Assembly: GCA_043748535.1 (NCBI GenBank)
Contig: JAYTMY010000237.1
Location: 1-11,061, forward strand
DNA length: 11,061 bases
Reading direction: 5' to 3'
DNA from: CAMCSH01 sp043748535
Lineage (GTDB): Bacteria; Verrucomicrobiota; Lentisphaeria; Lentisphaerales; Lentisphaeraceae
Positions 1 through 6,694 of this stretch are shown here, piece by piece (the stretch's first letter is position 1; each line of letters starts with the position of its first letter). The notes below the pieces were generated by a model. That model searched no databases and had not been told where the DNA came from. It worked only from the letters and a program-made list of their open reading frames with translations. Position numbers and translations under genes: made by a program.

Positions 1-2
1 CA

Positions 3-107
3 GAAAAGAAGCTCATCGAAATCCAAGAGGCGACCCGCCGCGCCCATCGCCCCTTCCTCGGCATCGAGCCCATCATCCGCCGCGTCACTCGCGCCCTCGG
101 AAGTTAG
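3..107 (+). CDS. C-terminal end of an unidentified protein (partial)
   Basis: The only open frame reaching the left edge reads about 34 codons and ends at TAG (105-107). Its codons are dominated by C- and G-ending ones (ATC, CGC, CTC, GAG), as in the real genes of this window, so it looks like a true 3' end. The peptide is basic and helical in character, with KKLIEIQEATRRAHRP followed by FLGIEPIIRRVTRALGS. I do not recognise the family. It does not resemble PstC or PstS, which might have been expected upstream of pstA. A 12-bp perfect palindrome (114-125) lies just after the stop. Confidence 0.5.
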   Translation, partial: EKKLIEIQEATRRAHRPFLGIEPIIRRVTRALGS

Positions 108-113
108 CCGGTC

Positions 114-125
114 GTTGAGCTCAAC
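114..125. repeat. 12-bp perfect palindrome after the partial gene
   Basis: GTTGAGCTCAAC is a perfect dyad starting 7 nt after the stop codon at 107. Its central ten bases, TTGAGCTCAA, recur at 176-185 inside the REP-like element. No T-run follows, so it is not a convincing intrinsic terminator. It may be part of the repeat family or a protein-binding dyad. Confidence 0.5.
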
Positions 126-140
126 TGGCCTGATATGAGA

Positions 141-189
141 AGCAGAACAAGCCGGCTGAAGCCGGTGCTACAAACTTGAGCTCAAAACG
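141..189. repeat. REP-like element, copy A
   Basis: The core GCCGGCTGAAGCCGG (151-165) is an imperfect palindrome flanked by GAAC on the left and a TGCTACAAACT...AAAACG tail on the right. Read on the minus strand it gives GTAGCACCGGCTTCAGCCGG, a style familiar from intergenic REP-type repeats. A diverged copy with the same order of blocks lies at 6645-6694. No adjacent REP-associated transposase is visible in the window. Confidence 0.6.
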
Positions 190-320
190 AGGTGGAAGGC
201 CGAGATACAGGCCGTTGACCACTAGGCAGAAGCCGCACAAGAACCGCAGGCTTTGCGCTAGCCGCAGAGAGAAATTCCAAAGGATAAAAACAGGCCTTGA
301 TCCACTCAACAGGAATGATG

Positions 321-467
321 TCAAGAGAAAAAAAACTTATCGATGATCGGAATCCACAAGCCCGGAAGCAAAAAGTAGATCAACATCCCTCCGACCAAAA
401 GGGCTAGAAGGATGTTCATCGGACTTCGCGAGTTGCCTGCGACTGAGTCTTTCTGTTCGTCTCCCAT
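321..467 (-). CDS. Small single-pass membrane protein, 48 aa
   Basis: Starting at ATG (465-467), this reads 48 residues to TGA (321-323). The first 16 residues are polar and charged (MGDEQKDSVAGNSRSP). They are followed by a strong hydrophobic segment, NILLALLVGGMLIYFLLPGL, and a short basic/aromatic end, WIPIIDKFFFS. An internal ATG (417-419) would give a 32-residue version made almost only of the membrane helix. The upstream start overlaps the stop of the shifted surface-protein frame as TGATG, a typical translational-coupling arrangement. The hydrophobic pattern is coherent and unlikely to be a shadow, since nothing else is coded here. I do not recognise the family. It is probably an inner-membrane peptide of unknown role. 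Confidence 0.5.
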   Translation of the reverse strand: MGDEQKDSVAGNSRSPMNILLALLVGGMLIYFLLPGLWIPIIDKFFFS

Positions 468-812
468 CAAACGACGCTGATGCCGCTCTGGATCAGGATG
501 TCGATGTCCTCGTTGCTGCTGGGCGTGGAAGGTGAAGCTGCCGACGAGGTCGATGACTTCGAAGCCGGTGAGGCGGCTGTGGCCAAGGGTGCTGAGGTCG
601 AGGCTGACGCCGGAGGCGAGGCTCAGGGTGTCCTTGCCGAAACCAGCGTCAAGAATGAGGAAGCTGGGGGCTCCGATCGTCGCCAGATCGTCGTCTGCGC
701 CGCTGGTCGCCGAGGCGCAGCCCGGTGTAGAGGCCGGCAATGAGCAGCGGCTCAAGGCCATTGTCTTGCTGTTGCGTTCTCCCGACTTGGCCCGCCAGCG
801 CGTCTTAACCAT
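467..812 (-). pseudogene. Frameshifted C-terminal remnant of a repetitive surface/adhesin-like protein
   Basis: On the minus strand the stretch from about 701 downwards reads GADDDLATIG, LDAGFGKDTLSLASGVSLDL and STLGHSRLTGFEVIDLVGS. This is the pattern seen in long bacterial adhesins and hemolysin-type repeat proteins (a DGGxGxDTL, LDLSTL, RxTGxEVIDL series). After FTFHA the frame loses sense (QQQRGHRHPDPERHQRR). Skipping one C in the GGGC run at 521-524 restores a sensible end, SSNEDIDILIQSGISVV, stopping at TGA (467-469). No signal peptide or full-length body is present, and the nominal start lies in the phosphate-operon promoter region, so this is a truncated remnant. The 5' boundary is uncertain; the clear homology starts near 701. 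Confidence 0.55.
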
Positions 813-821
813 TCATTAACA
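804..821 (+). promoter_or_regulatory. PHO-box-like direct repeat upstream of pstA
   Basis: TTAACCATTCATTAACA contains two TTAAC units exactly 11 bp apart (805-809, 816-820), the helical phasing used by PhoB/PhoP operators. It matches the Bacillus-type TTAACA-N5-TTAACA layout; on the minus strand it reads TGTTA-N6-GGTTA, comparable to the enterobacterial TGTCA-N6-TGTCA. A weak -10-like TACAGAT (832-838) follows 10 bp after the box, the geometry of PhoB-activated promoters. The encoded PhoB is the obvious candidate regulator. Identification is by pattern only. Confidence 0.5.
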
Positions 822-921
822 AAAACAACACTACAGATTGATCAATCACGGCAGATGAATTTCCTCTAGCGCTTAGTGTGTGTGGGTTCAACCTCAGCCT
901 ATTTAAAGAGTTCTCAATCAC

Positions 922-2526
922 ATGACCACCCGCCCAAAAGGTGAAGCTTACGTCTGGATCTGCGGCCTCGGTCTCGCCGCCGGTCTCAGCATCATTGCTT
1001 TCACTCTCGCCTTCATCGCCTGGAATGGCTGCTCCGCCTTCTGGCCGAAAGCAGTTGCGCAGTTCGAACTGAAAGCCGGCACCTCGCCTTTGCGCGGTGG
1101 TGACGGGCTTCATCTAGCTGGCGAAGTGATCGAGGAAAATGACAAGCAATACAAGATCTGGAGCGGCAACCGCGAGAGCTACGGCGACTCCTTCTTCTTC
1201 GTCGACAAAAGCGCCATCAACAAGCTGTCGTATCCTGCGGATCTGGTCATCGTCGAGCGTCAATCCAATCCGCGCAACTTGGCCTTGGCGACTAAATTGA
1301 AAAACGGAAACGAGGAGATCCTCGCTTCTTCCCCGGAATTCTCCAGCCGTTTGGACGCCGCCATTGCCCACGCCGCCGCCACTCGCCAGGAACTCGATAA
1401 GATCGATAACGGCGACATCTCTTTCATCGTCGTCGAAGAGAAGAAACTGCAGGTGGAAATCTACCACCTTGAACAAATCAAAGCCGACCCGAGCGCGGTC
1501 CGTAAACAACTGAAAGAGCTCGAGAAAAAGCGCGAGGCGATCGAGCCCTCCCGCGAAGCCCTGAAGCAGAAACTCGCTACCGACACCCTCTTTCTCAATA
1601 CTGCTGATGGTCGGCCTCTCGAGATTCCTTGCGGCGACATCCTGTCCGTGCTGAAACCCAACACCCTCAGCACGGTCTCCCGAGTCACTTTGTTCTTCCA
1701 TCGCTGGTATATGTTCGCCTTCGACAAGCCCCGCCAGGCCAACACTGAGGGCGGTGTCTTCCCGGCTCTCCTCGGCACCTTCATCATGACCATGATCATG
1801 TGCCTCGCGGTCACCCCCTTCGGCGTCATCGCCGCCCTCTACCTGCATGAATACGCCCGCCCCGGCCCGCATGTCCGGATGATCCGTATCGCCATCAATA
1901 ACCTCGCTGGCGTCCCCTCGATCGTCTACGGCGCCTTCGGTCTCGCCTTCTTCGTCATCTTCGTCGGCGGCAATATCGATGACCTGATCTTCAAGGACTG
2001 GAAAGCCGCTACAGGCGAATCGGTCTTCGGCAAGGGCGGCTTGATCTGGGCCTCCTTGACGCTGTCAATCCTCACTCTGCCGGTGGTCATCGTCGCTACT
2101 GAAGAAGCCTTGTCGGCCGTGCCTCGCGGCCTCCGCGAAGGCGCTCTCGGTTGCGGAGCCTCGAAGTGGCAGGCGATCTGCAGCGTTGTTCTTCCCGCTT
2201 CCGTTCCCGGGATCATCACCGGCATGATCCTCGCCATGGCCCGCGGCGCCGGCGAAGTCGCTCCTCTGATGCTGGTCGGCGTGGTCAAGTCGACCCAAGG
2301 TATGCCGATCGATGGCCAAGCTCCCTTCATCCATGGCGACCGCCCCTTCATGCACCTCGCTTTCCACATCTATGACGTCGGCTTCCAGTCGCCCGACTCG
2401 ATCGCCGCCCGCCCGATGGTCTTCGCCAGCGCCCTTCTCCTTCTCATCGTCGTCGCCTGCCTTAACTTCGCCGGCATCTTCATCCGCAACCACCTCCGCC
2501 GTAAATACGCCAGCGGCGCCTTCTAA
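922..2526 (+). CDS. pstA: Phosphate ABC transporter permease PstA, large form
   Basis: This is one of the two inner-membrane subunits of the Pst high-affinity phosphate importer. The 534-residue protein is the long variant known from Pseudomonas and Vibrio, not the roughly 300-residue enteric form. TM1 spans about residues 12-33. An extra domain follows to about 275, including a charged heptad-like stretch at about 140-220 (SRLDAAIAHAAATRQELDKI, KQLKELEKKREAIEPSREAL) that is probably a coiled coil outside the membrane. The permease core runs from about 280 to 525. It contains EGGVFPALLGTF, NNLAGVPSIVYGAFGL and the cytoplasmic EAA loop that docks PstB (EEALSAVPRGLREGALGCGA, 394-413), followed by ARGAGEVAPLMLVG. 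The start is ATG with a weak upstream AAAGAG. It is the first gene of the operon; its usual partner PstC is not in this window. Confidence 0.95.
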   Translation: MTTRPKGEAYVWICGLGLAAGLSIIAFTLAFIAWNGCSAFWPKAVAQFELKAGTSPLRGGDGLHLAGEVIEENDKQYKIWSGNRESYGDSFFFVDKSAINKLSYPADLVIVERQSNPRNLALATKLKNGNEEILASSPEFSSRLDAAIAHAAATRQELDKIDNGDISFIVVEEKKLQVEIYHLEQIKADPSAVRKQLKELEKKREAIEPSREALKQKLATDTLFLNTADGRPLEIPCGDILSVLKPNTLSTVSRVTLFFHRWYMFAFDKPRQANTEGGVFPALLGTFIMTMIMCLAVTPFGVIAALYLHEYARPGPHVRMIRIAINNLAGVPSIVYGAFGLAFFVIFVGGNIDDLIFKDWKAATGESVFGKGGLIWASLTLSILTLPVVIVATEEALSAVPRGLREGALGCGASKWQAICSVVLPASVPGIITGMILAMARGAGEVAPLMLVGVVKSTQGMPIDGQAPFIHGDRPFMHLAFHIYDVGFQSPDSIAARPMVFASALLLLIVVACLNFAGIFIRNHLRRKYASGAF

Positions 2527-2544
2527 ACCAGCCAAGGTCTTCTC

Positions 2545-3309
2545 ATGCCCCAGGAAAAATCGCTCATCCAGATCAGCAACTTCGACTTCTTCTACAGTCA
2601 GAAGCAGGTCCTCTTTGGCGTCGATTTGGCGATGCCGGAACGCTCCATTACCGCCTTCATCGGCCCGTCCGGCTGCGGCAAATCGACCTTGCTGCGCAAC
2701 CTCAACCGGATGAACGATCTGGTTGATGGCACCCGCCACAATGGCGACATCACCATCAGCGGCTCGAGCATCTACGCTCCCAGCCTCGACGTCATCAGCC
2801 TGCGCCGCCGCGTCGGCATGGTCTTCCAGAAGTCTAACCCCTTCCCCAAGTCGATCTTCGAAAACGTCATCTACGGCCTCCGCATCGCCGGAGTCAAACG
2901 CCGCAGCGAGCTCGAAGAAGCCTGCGAAAAAGCTCTCCGCGCCGGCGCCCTCTGGGACGAAGTCAAAGACCGCCTCAAGGACTCCGCCCTCGGCCTTTCC
3001 GGTGGACAGCAGCAGCGCCTCTGCATCGCCCGCGCCGTCGCCTGCCAGCCCGAAATCATCCTGATGGACGAGCCCTGCTCCGCCCTCGACCCGATCGCCA
3101 CCACCAAGATCGAAGAACTGATGCACGAACTGAAGCGCGATTACACCATCGTCATCGTCACTCACAACATGCACCAGGCCTCTCGCGTCTCCGATAAAAC
3201 CGCCTTCTTCTACATGGGCAAACTGATCGAATTCAGCCCTACCGAAACTATTTTCTCCAACCCCCGCGAACGCCAGACCGAAGACTACATCTCCGGCCGC
3301 TTCGGCTAG
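2545..3309 (+). CDS. pstB: Phosphate ABC transporter ATPase PstB
   Basis: This is the cytoplasmic ATPase that powers phosphate import through PstC/PstA. The 254-residue length is typical of PstB. Visible motifs are Walker A GPSGCGKST (40-48), Q-loop FQKSNPFPKSIFENV around Q95, ABC signature LSGGQQQR (152-159), Walker B IILMDEPCSALDP (171-183) and the switch histidine in VTHNMHQA (about 207). The PstB-typical NRMNDL and YISGRFG ending are also present. The gene begins 18 nt after pstA with AAGG about 8 nt upstream of the ATG. A 112-nt structured spacer separates it from phoU, unusually long for this otherwise compact operon. Confidence 0.97.
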   Translation: MPQEKSLIQISNFDFFYSQKQVLFGVDLAMPERSITAFIGPSGCGKSTLLRNLNRMNDLVDGTRHNGDITISGSSIYAPSLDVISLRRRVGMVFQKSNPFPKSIFENVIYGLRIAGVKRRSELEEACEKALRAGALWDEVKDRLKDSALGLSGGQQQRLCIARAVACQPEIILMDEPCSALDPIATTKIEELMHELKRDYTIVIVTHNMHQASRVSDKTAFFYMGKLIEFSPTETIFSNPRERQTEDYISGRFG

Positions 3310-3312
3310 AAA

Positions 3313-3412
3313 GGGGTTTTAAGGGTTTTAGGGCTTTTACGGGCCCCACTTCCAAGCTCTAAAACCCTTCCTGCCCTGCAACCCTTACAACCCCTAAAAC
3401 CCCTAAAACCCC
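3313..3412 (+). promoter_or_regulatory. Structured pstB-phoU spacer: alternative hairpins and G-quadruplex runs
   Basis: Two stems compete for the same left arm. Stem I pairs 3321-3336 (AAGGGTTTTAGGGCTT) with 3354-3369 (AAGCTCTAAAACCCTT), 16 pairs including one G-U, loop 17 nt. Stem II pairs 3313-3333 with 3392-3412, 20 of 21 positions, and would enclose the region just before phoU. The sense strand carries four G-runs (3313, 3323, 3331, 3341) with loops of 6, 5 and 7 nt. The antisense strand carries four more (C-runs at 3382, 3391, 3400, 3409) with loops of 6, 5 and 5 nt. Both fit the standard quadruplex pattern. No U-run follows either stem, so simple intrinsic termination is unlikely; the role is unknown. 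Confidence 0.55.
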
Positions 3413-3421
3413 TGCCTCACA

Positions 3422-4093
3422 ATGACCACTCACCTCCAGCGCGAAACCGAACACCTCAAAAACAAGCTTCTTGAACTCTCCGCCGAAGTCGAGCGCTCGC
3501 TCTCCTTCGCCGGTAAGTCCCTGGTCGACCTCGATGTCCGCATCGCTCGCGAGGTCATCGAAGGCGACGACCGGATCGACGAGGATGAAGTCAACATCGA
3601 AGAGGAATGCCTGAAAATCCTCGCCCTCTACCAGCCGGTAGCCGCCGATCTGCGTTTTGTCATCGCCGTCCTCAAGATCAATGCCGACCTCGAACGCATG
3701 GGGGACCTGGCAGTGAACATCTCTCGCTACGTCATCGAGATCGACAAGCTCGGCCGCGTCGCCGTTCCAACCGACTTCGCCGAGATGTGCCGTCGCGTCC
3801 AGACCCTGGTCAGCCTGAGCACGGAATCCTTCCTCCGCCGTGATGTCCTCGTCGCCACCGAAGTGCTTCGCCAGGACAAGGAAATCGACCGTCTCAACCT
3901 GAAGCTGATTGAACACATCCGCGCCGACATCGCCAAGCCCGGCGCCAATGTCAACGCCTTGCTGTATTTGTTCACCGCTACTCGCACTCTCGAACGCATC
4001 GGCGACTATGCCACCAACGTCGCGGAAGATGTCTTCTACATGGTCGAAGGCCAGATCATCCGCCACAAGAACCACGGCAACACGGAGAAGTAA
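3422..4093 (+). CDS. phoU: Phosphate signalling regulator PhoU
   Basis: This cytoplasmic all-helical regulator connects the Pst transporter to PhoR and restrains PhoR kinase activity when phosphate is plentiful. The 223 residues form the usual two tandem three-helix bundles. Each carries the metal-binding E/DxxxD signature: ADLERMGDLAVN (89-98 region, ERMGD 91-95) and RTLERIGDYATN (ERIGD 191-195). The N-terminus FQ/L-rich helix (THLQRETEHLKNKLLELSAE) is also typical. The ATG has no recognisable Shine-Dalgarno sequence; it follows the hairpin-rich spacer by 9 nt. The stop is 2 nt before phoB, and GGAG near the end of phoU serves as the phoB ribosome site, so the two are probably coupled. Confidence 0.95.
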   Translation: MTTHLQRETEHLKNKLLELSAEVERSLSFAGKSLVDLDVRIAREVIEGDDRIDEDEVNIEEECLKILALYQPVAADLRFVIAVLKINADLERMGDLAVNISRYVIEIDKLGRVAVPTDFAEMCRRVQTLVSLSTESFLRRDVLVATEVLRQDKEIDRLNLKLIEHIRADIAKPGANVNALLYLFTATRTLERIGDYATNVAEDVFYMVEGQIIRHKNHGNTEK

Positions 4094-4095
4094 TC

Positions 4096-4785
4096 ATGGC
4101 TTTGATTCTGGTCGTCGAGGATGAAGAAGATGTCCGGAACCTGCTCCGTTTTGTCCTCGAAAAAGAAGGCTTCCAGGTCGAAACCGCGTCGACTGGTACT
4201 GAAGGTCTCGACAAGGCTCTGCGCCTGTCGCCCGACCTCATGGTGCTCGACGGCATGCTGCCCGGGCTTGACGGCAACGACGTCGTCATGCGGCTGCGTC
4301 AAAATACCGCCGGCAAGCACCTGCCGGTCCTCATGCTCTCCGCCCGCAGCGACGAAAGCGACCAGCTGGTCGGCATGAAACTCGGCGCCGACGACTATGT
4401 CACCAAGCCTTTTTCACCGAAATTGGTCGCCGCCAAAATCAGCGCTATGCTGCGCCGCAACCAGCCCCTTGAAGCTAGCCAGGAAGACAACTCCGGTATC
4501 CTCCGGCATCGAGGTCTGGAAATGAATCCCGATGACCACTCGGCTTCAATCAACGGCCAGCCACTCAAACTCACCGCGGTCGAATACAAGCTCCTTCTCA
4601 CTCTCTTGAGAAAACCTGGGCGAGTCTTCACCCGGGAACGCATCCTCGAAGCCGTGCGCGGCGACGATGTCATCCTCACCAGCCGCACCGTCGATGTCCA
4701 TATTCTTGCACTTCGACGCAAGCTAGGCAGCGGTGGCGAGTTGATCGAAACCATCCGTGGCGTAGGATATAAAATCCAAGCGTGA
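4096..4785 (+). CDS. phoB: OmpR/PhoB-family response regulator
   Basis: This DNA-binding response regulator is expected to be phosphorylated by the adjacent PhoR and to activate phosphate-starvation genes. The receiver domain spans residues 1-120, with acidic pocket E8/D9, phosphoacceptor D52 (MVLDGMLPG), S82 (MLSARSDESDQ) and K104 (YVTKPFSPKL). A winged-helix DNA-binding domain follows from about 135 to 228, with LTAVEYKLLLTLLRKPGRVF, TRERILEAV, the recognition-helix region SRTVDVHILALRRKLG and the closing IETIRGVGYKI wing. Length (229) is standard. Its place between phoU and phoR supports the PhoB assignment over other OmpR-family members. It may control its own operon through the box at 804-821. 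Confidence 0.92.
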   Translation: MALILVVEDEEDVRNLLRFVLEKEGFQVETASTGTEGLDKALRLSPDLMVLDGMLPGLDGNDVVMRLRQNTAGKHLPVLMLSARSDESDQLVGMKLGADDYVTKPFSPKLVAAKISAMLRRNQPLEASQEDNSGILRHRGLEMNPDDHSASINGQPLKLTAVEYKLLLTLLRKPGRVFTRERILEAVRGDDVILTSRTVDVHILALRRKLGSGGELIETIRGVGYKIQA

Positions 4786-4818
4786 CCTCTTCCACCTTCA
4801 GCCGTAAAGAACCCCGGA

Positions 4819-6567
4819 ATGCGCAGTGACCGACTCAATTTCTGGATTTTCAGGCGGCTCTTCCCGACTCTTGTCCTGTCGTCCCTGAGCCTGCAGTTTC
4901 TCTTTTGGAGCTTGCAGAAGGAGCGCAGTGCGGAAGAAGCCCGCAGGCTTTTTGCGAGCAACTGTCTCCTTGAGCTGGTCTCACTGGGACGCGATCAGCC
5001 CGACCTGCTGAAACTCGCCAACCAACTCGATCGGAAGACAGAGAGCCACGTGTCCTTTGTCATTGAAGAGGCCCAAGTCATCGCCGACTCCCGCTTCGAC
5101 AAGCACCAACGCCCTTGGCTTGACTCCCAGACGAAAGCTGCCCTCGAGGGTTCGATCAAGGTTTCGGATGAACGCGATGTTTCCGGCGGTCAAGATCTGC
5201 GGCGCGCCTCGCTTCCCTTTGTTTTCGATGGGCGCACAATGGCAGCGGAATTTAGCCGGGTCATCCCCTCTCCCATCGCCAACCTGCAAAATCGGGCGCA
5301 GCGACTCCTGATCCTGGTTCTCCTCTCGGCTCTGCTCAGCGCCATCCTCACCCGCCTGATCAGCCAGCCCCTGCTGCGCGACATCTACCGCCTCGAACGA
5401 GATGTCGATGGCCTAAGCCAAGCAGAGCCGCAGATCAGCCAGCCGCAGTCCATTGCGGAGTTCGCAAAAATCAGCCGCGACCTGCAGGACAGCGACCGCT
5501 CCCTCCGTTATCGCCATCTCGACCAGCGTACCGAGCTCAATCAGGCACACTCGGTGATCTCCACCGTGCCCCGCGGACTCCTCGCCGTTGACGCCGAAAA
5601 ATGCCTTCTGCACGCCAATGACCGCGCCTTCAGTATCTTCGGCGTCCGTCCGGCACCCCTCAACTGCGCCTTGATCGTAGCCATCCGCGACTCGGAACTG
5701 ATCCGCTTGGTCAATCAAGTGCTGCGCCAGGGCAGCGCGGCGGAAAAAGAATTCACTATCCTGCGCAACGGCGAGGAACGCCAGATCCACCTCGTTGCCG
5801 TGCCGCTCGAACTGGGCGAATCCCGCCCCGACGGCGTCCTCCTCGTCATCGAAGACGTCACCGCCCTCCGCCGCCTTGAACAGATGCGCAAAGACTTTGT
5901 CGCCAATGTCTCGCACGAGTTAAAAACCCCGCTCGCCGTCGTTCGCGGCTATCTCGAGACCTTGCGTTTCTGCATCGAAGAGAAGGATTTTAGTCGCAGC
6001 CAGGAATTCCTCAGGGTGATGGAGCGCCAAGCTGAACGACTGAACACCATCATCGACGATCTCTTGACTCTCTCCCGACTCGAACAGGAGAACAATGCCG
6101 ATCTGAAGACTGAATCCCAAGATCTCGGGACGACACTGTTGCTGGCTTCGGAGCTCTTGCGTGATGAAGCGGGGCGCAAGAACATCGTCATTTCCGGCGA
6201 GGCCGAGTTGCCCGAGATCGTCATCGCGGCCAAGCACACATTGCTCGAACAAGCCTGCCGCAATCTGATCGAGAACGCCATTCGTTACTGCCCGGAAGGT
6301 TCCCGCATCCATCTTGCCATCCAACGCAGCGAGCAGGAATTCCGGATCATCATCAGCGACAACGGTCCCGGCATCGCGCCGGAGCACCAGCAGCGGATTT
6401 TCGAGCGTTTCTTCCGGGTCGACAAATCTCGTGACCGCATTAACGGCGGCTCCGGCCTCGGACTTTCCATCGTCAAGCACATCGCGATCCTGCACAAAGG
6501 CAGTATCGAAGTTGATTCCGCCCTCGGCCATGGCGCCCGCTTCACTTTGCGCCTGCCGCGAAACTGA
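4819..6567 (+). CDS. phoR: Phosphate sensor histidine kinase PhoR
   Basis: This is a membrane-bound kinase partner of PhoB. The 582-residue protein has TM1 at about 13-30 and a periplasmic domain of about 130 residues, the Bacillus-like architecture rather than the short enteric PhoR. TM2 (LLILVLLSALLSAIL, about 163-177) is followed by a HAMP-like linker (about 180-235) and a PAS domain (about 240-350, ISTVPRGLLAVDAEKCLLHA onward). The kinase core has the H-box FVANVSHELKTPL with His366, N-box LIENAIRY (N486), G1 DNGPGIAP (514-521), F-box FERFFRVD and G2 GSGLGLSIVKH (544-554). The start lies 33 nt after phoB with only a weak GGA upstream, so it is plausible but not certain. The 3' end contains one copy of a decamer repeated twice more downstream. 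Confidence 0.93.
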   Translation: MRSDRLNFWIFRRLFPTLVLSSLSLQFLFWSLQKERSAEEARRLFASNCLLELVSLGRDQPDLLKLANQLDRKTESHVSFVIEEAQVIADSRFDKHQRPWLDSQTKAALEGSIKVSDERDVSGGQDLRRASLPFVFDGRTMAAEFSRVIPSPIANLQNRAQRLLILVLLSALLSAILTRLISQPLLRDIYRLERDVDGLSQAEPQISQPQSIAEFAKISRDLQDSDRSLRYRHLDQRTELNQAHSVISTVPRGLLAVDAEKCLLHANDRAFSIFGVRPAPLNCALIVAIRDSELIRLVNQVLRQGSAAEKEFTILRNGEERQIHLVAVPLELGESRPDGVLLVIEDVTALRRLEQMRKDFVANVSHELKTPLAVVRGYLETLRFCIEEKDFSRSQEFLRVMERQAERLNTIIDDLLTLSRLEQENNADLKTESQDLGTTLLLASELLRDEAGRKNIVISGEAELPEIVIAAKHTLLEQACRNLIENAIRYCPEGSRIHLAIQRSEQEFRIIISDNGPGIAPEHQQRIFERFFRVDKSRDRINGGSGLGLSIVKHIAILHKGSIEVDSALGHGARFTLRLPRN

Positions 6568-6642
6568 GGTTCCTTGGGTGGGCGCCTTTGTCTTGCGCCT
6601 GCTGCGCCCTAGGAGCGCGCCAGTCCGACACTTTGCGCCTGC
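6547..6642 (+). repeat. Three direct copies of TTGCGCCTGC
   Basis: TTGCGCCTGC occurs at 6547-6556 (last codons of phoR), 6593-6602 and 6633-6642. The first and third copies share a longer identity, CACTTTGCGCCTGCC (6543-6557 and 6629-6643). The pattern suggests local duplication of the phoR 3' end or a short repeat unit associated with the REP-like element that follows immediately. Confidence 0.55.
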
Positions 6643-6644
6643 CA

Positions 6645-6694
6645 AGCAAGAACTCACCGGCTCAAGCCGGGGATCTAAACTGGAGAACAAAACG
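6645..6694. repeat. REP-like element, copy B
   Basis: CCGGCTCAAGCCGG (6657-6670 region) matches the core of copy A (141-189). The flanking blocks AGCA(A)GAAC, AAACT, GAG and AAAACG are kept in the same order and nearly the same spacing. Orientation is the same as copy A. The two copies lie either side of the pst-pho operon. Confidence 0.6.

Noticed and set aside
121..324. Minus-strand frame of 67 codons through REP-like copy A
   Set aside because: It has only a TTG start, no ribosome site, and runs through the repeat.
1114..1872. Minus-strand frame of about 250 codons inside pstA
   Set aside because: Antisense shadow with low-complexity D/E/G/F composition and no recognisable domain.
2065..3174. 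Long minus-strand frame (about 369 codons) opposite pstA and pstB
   Set aside because: Its D/E/A/G-rich, motif-free product is the usual antisense shadow of GC-biased codons; the plus strand carries clear PstA and PstB motifs.
3313..3412. CRISPR-like or true telomeric array
   Set aside because: The TTTTAGGG/CCCTAAAA units are too short and irregular, without spacers, and the location is inside an operon.
6580..6609. GGGCGC...GCGCCC hairpin as a phoR terminator
   Set aside because: Loop of 18 nt, 6-bp stem and no U-run make it unconvincing.
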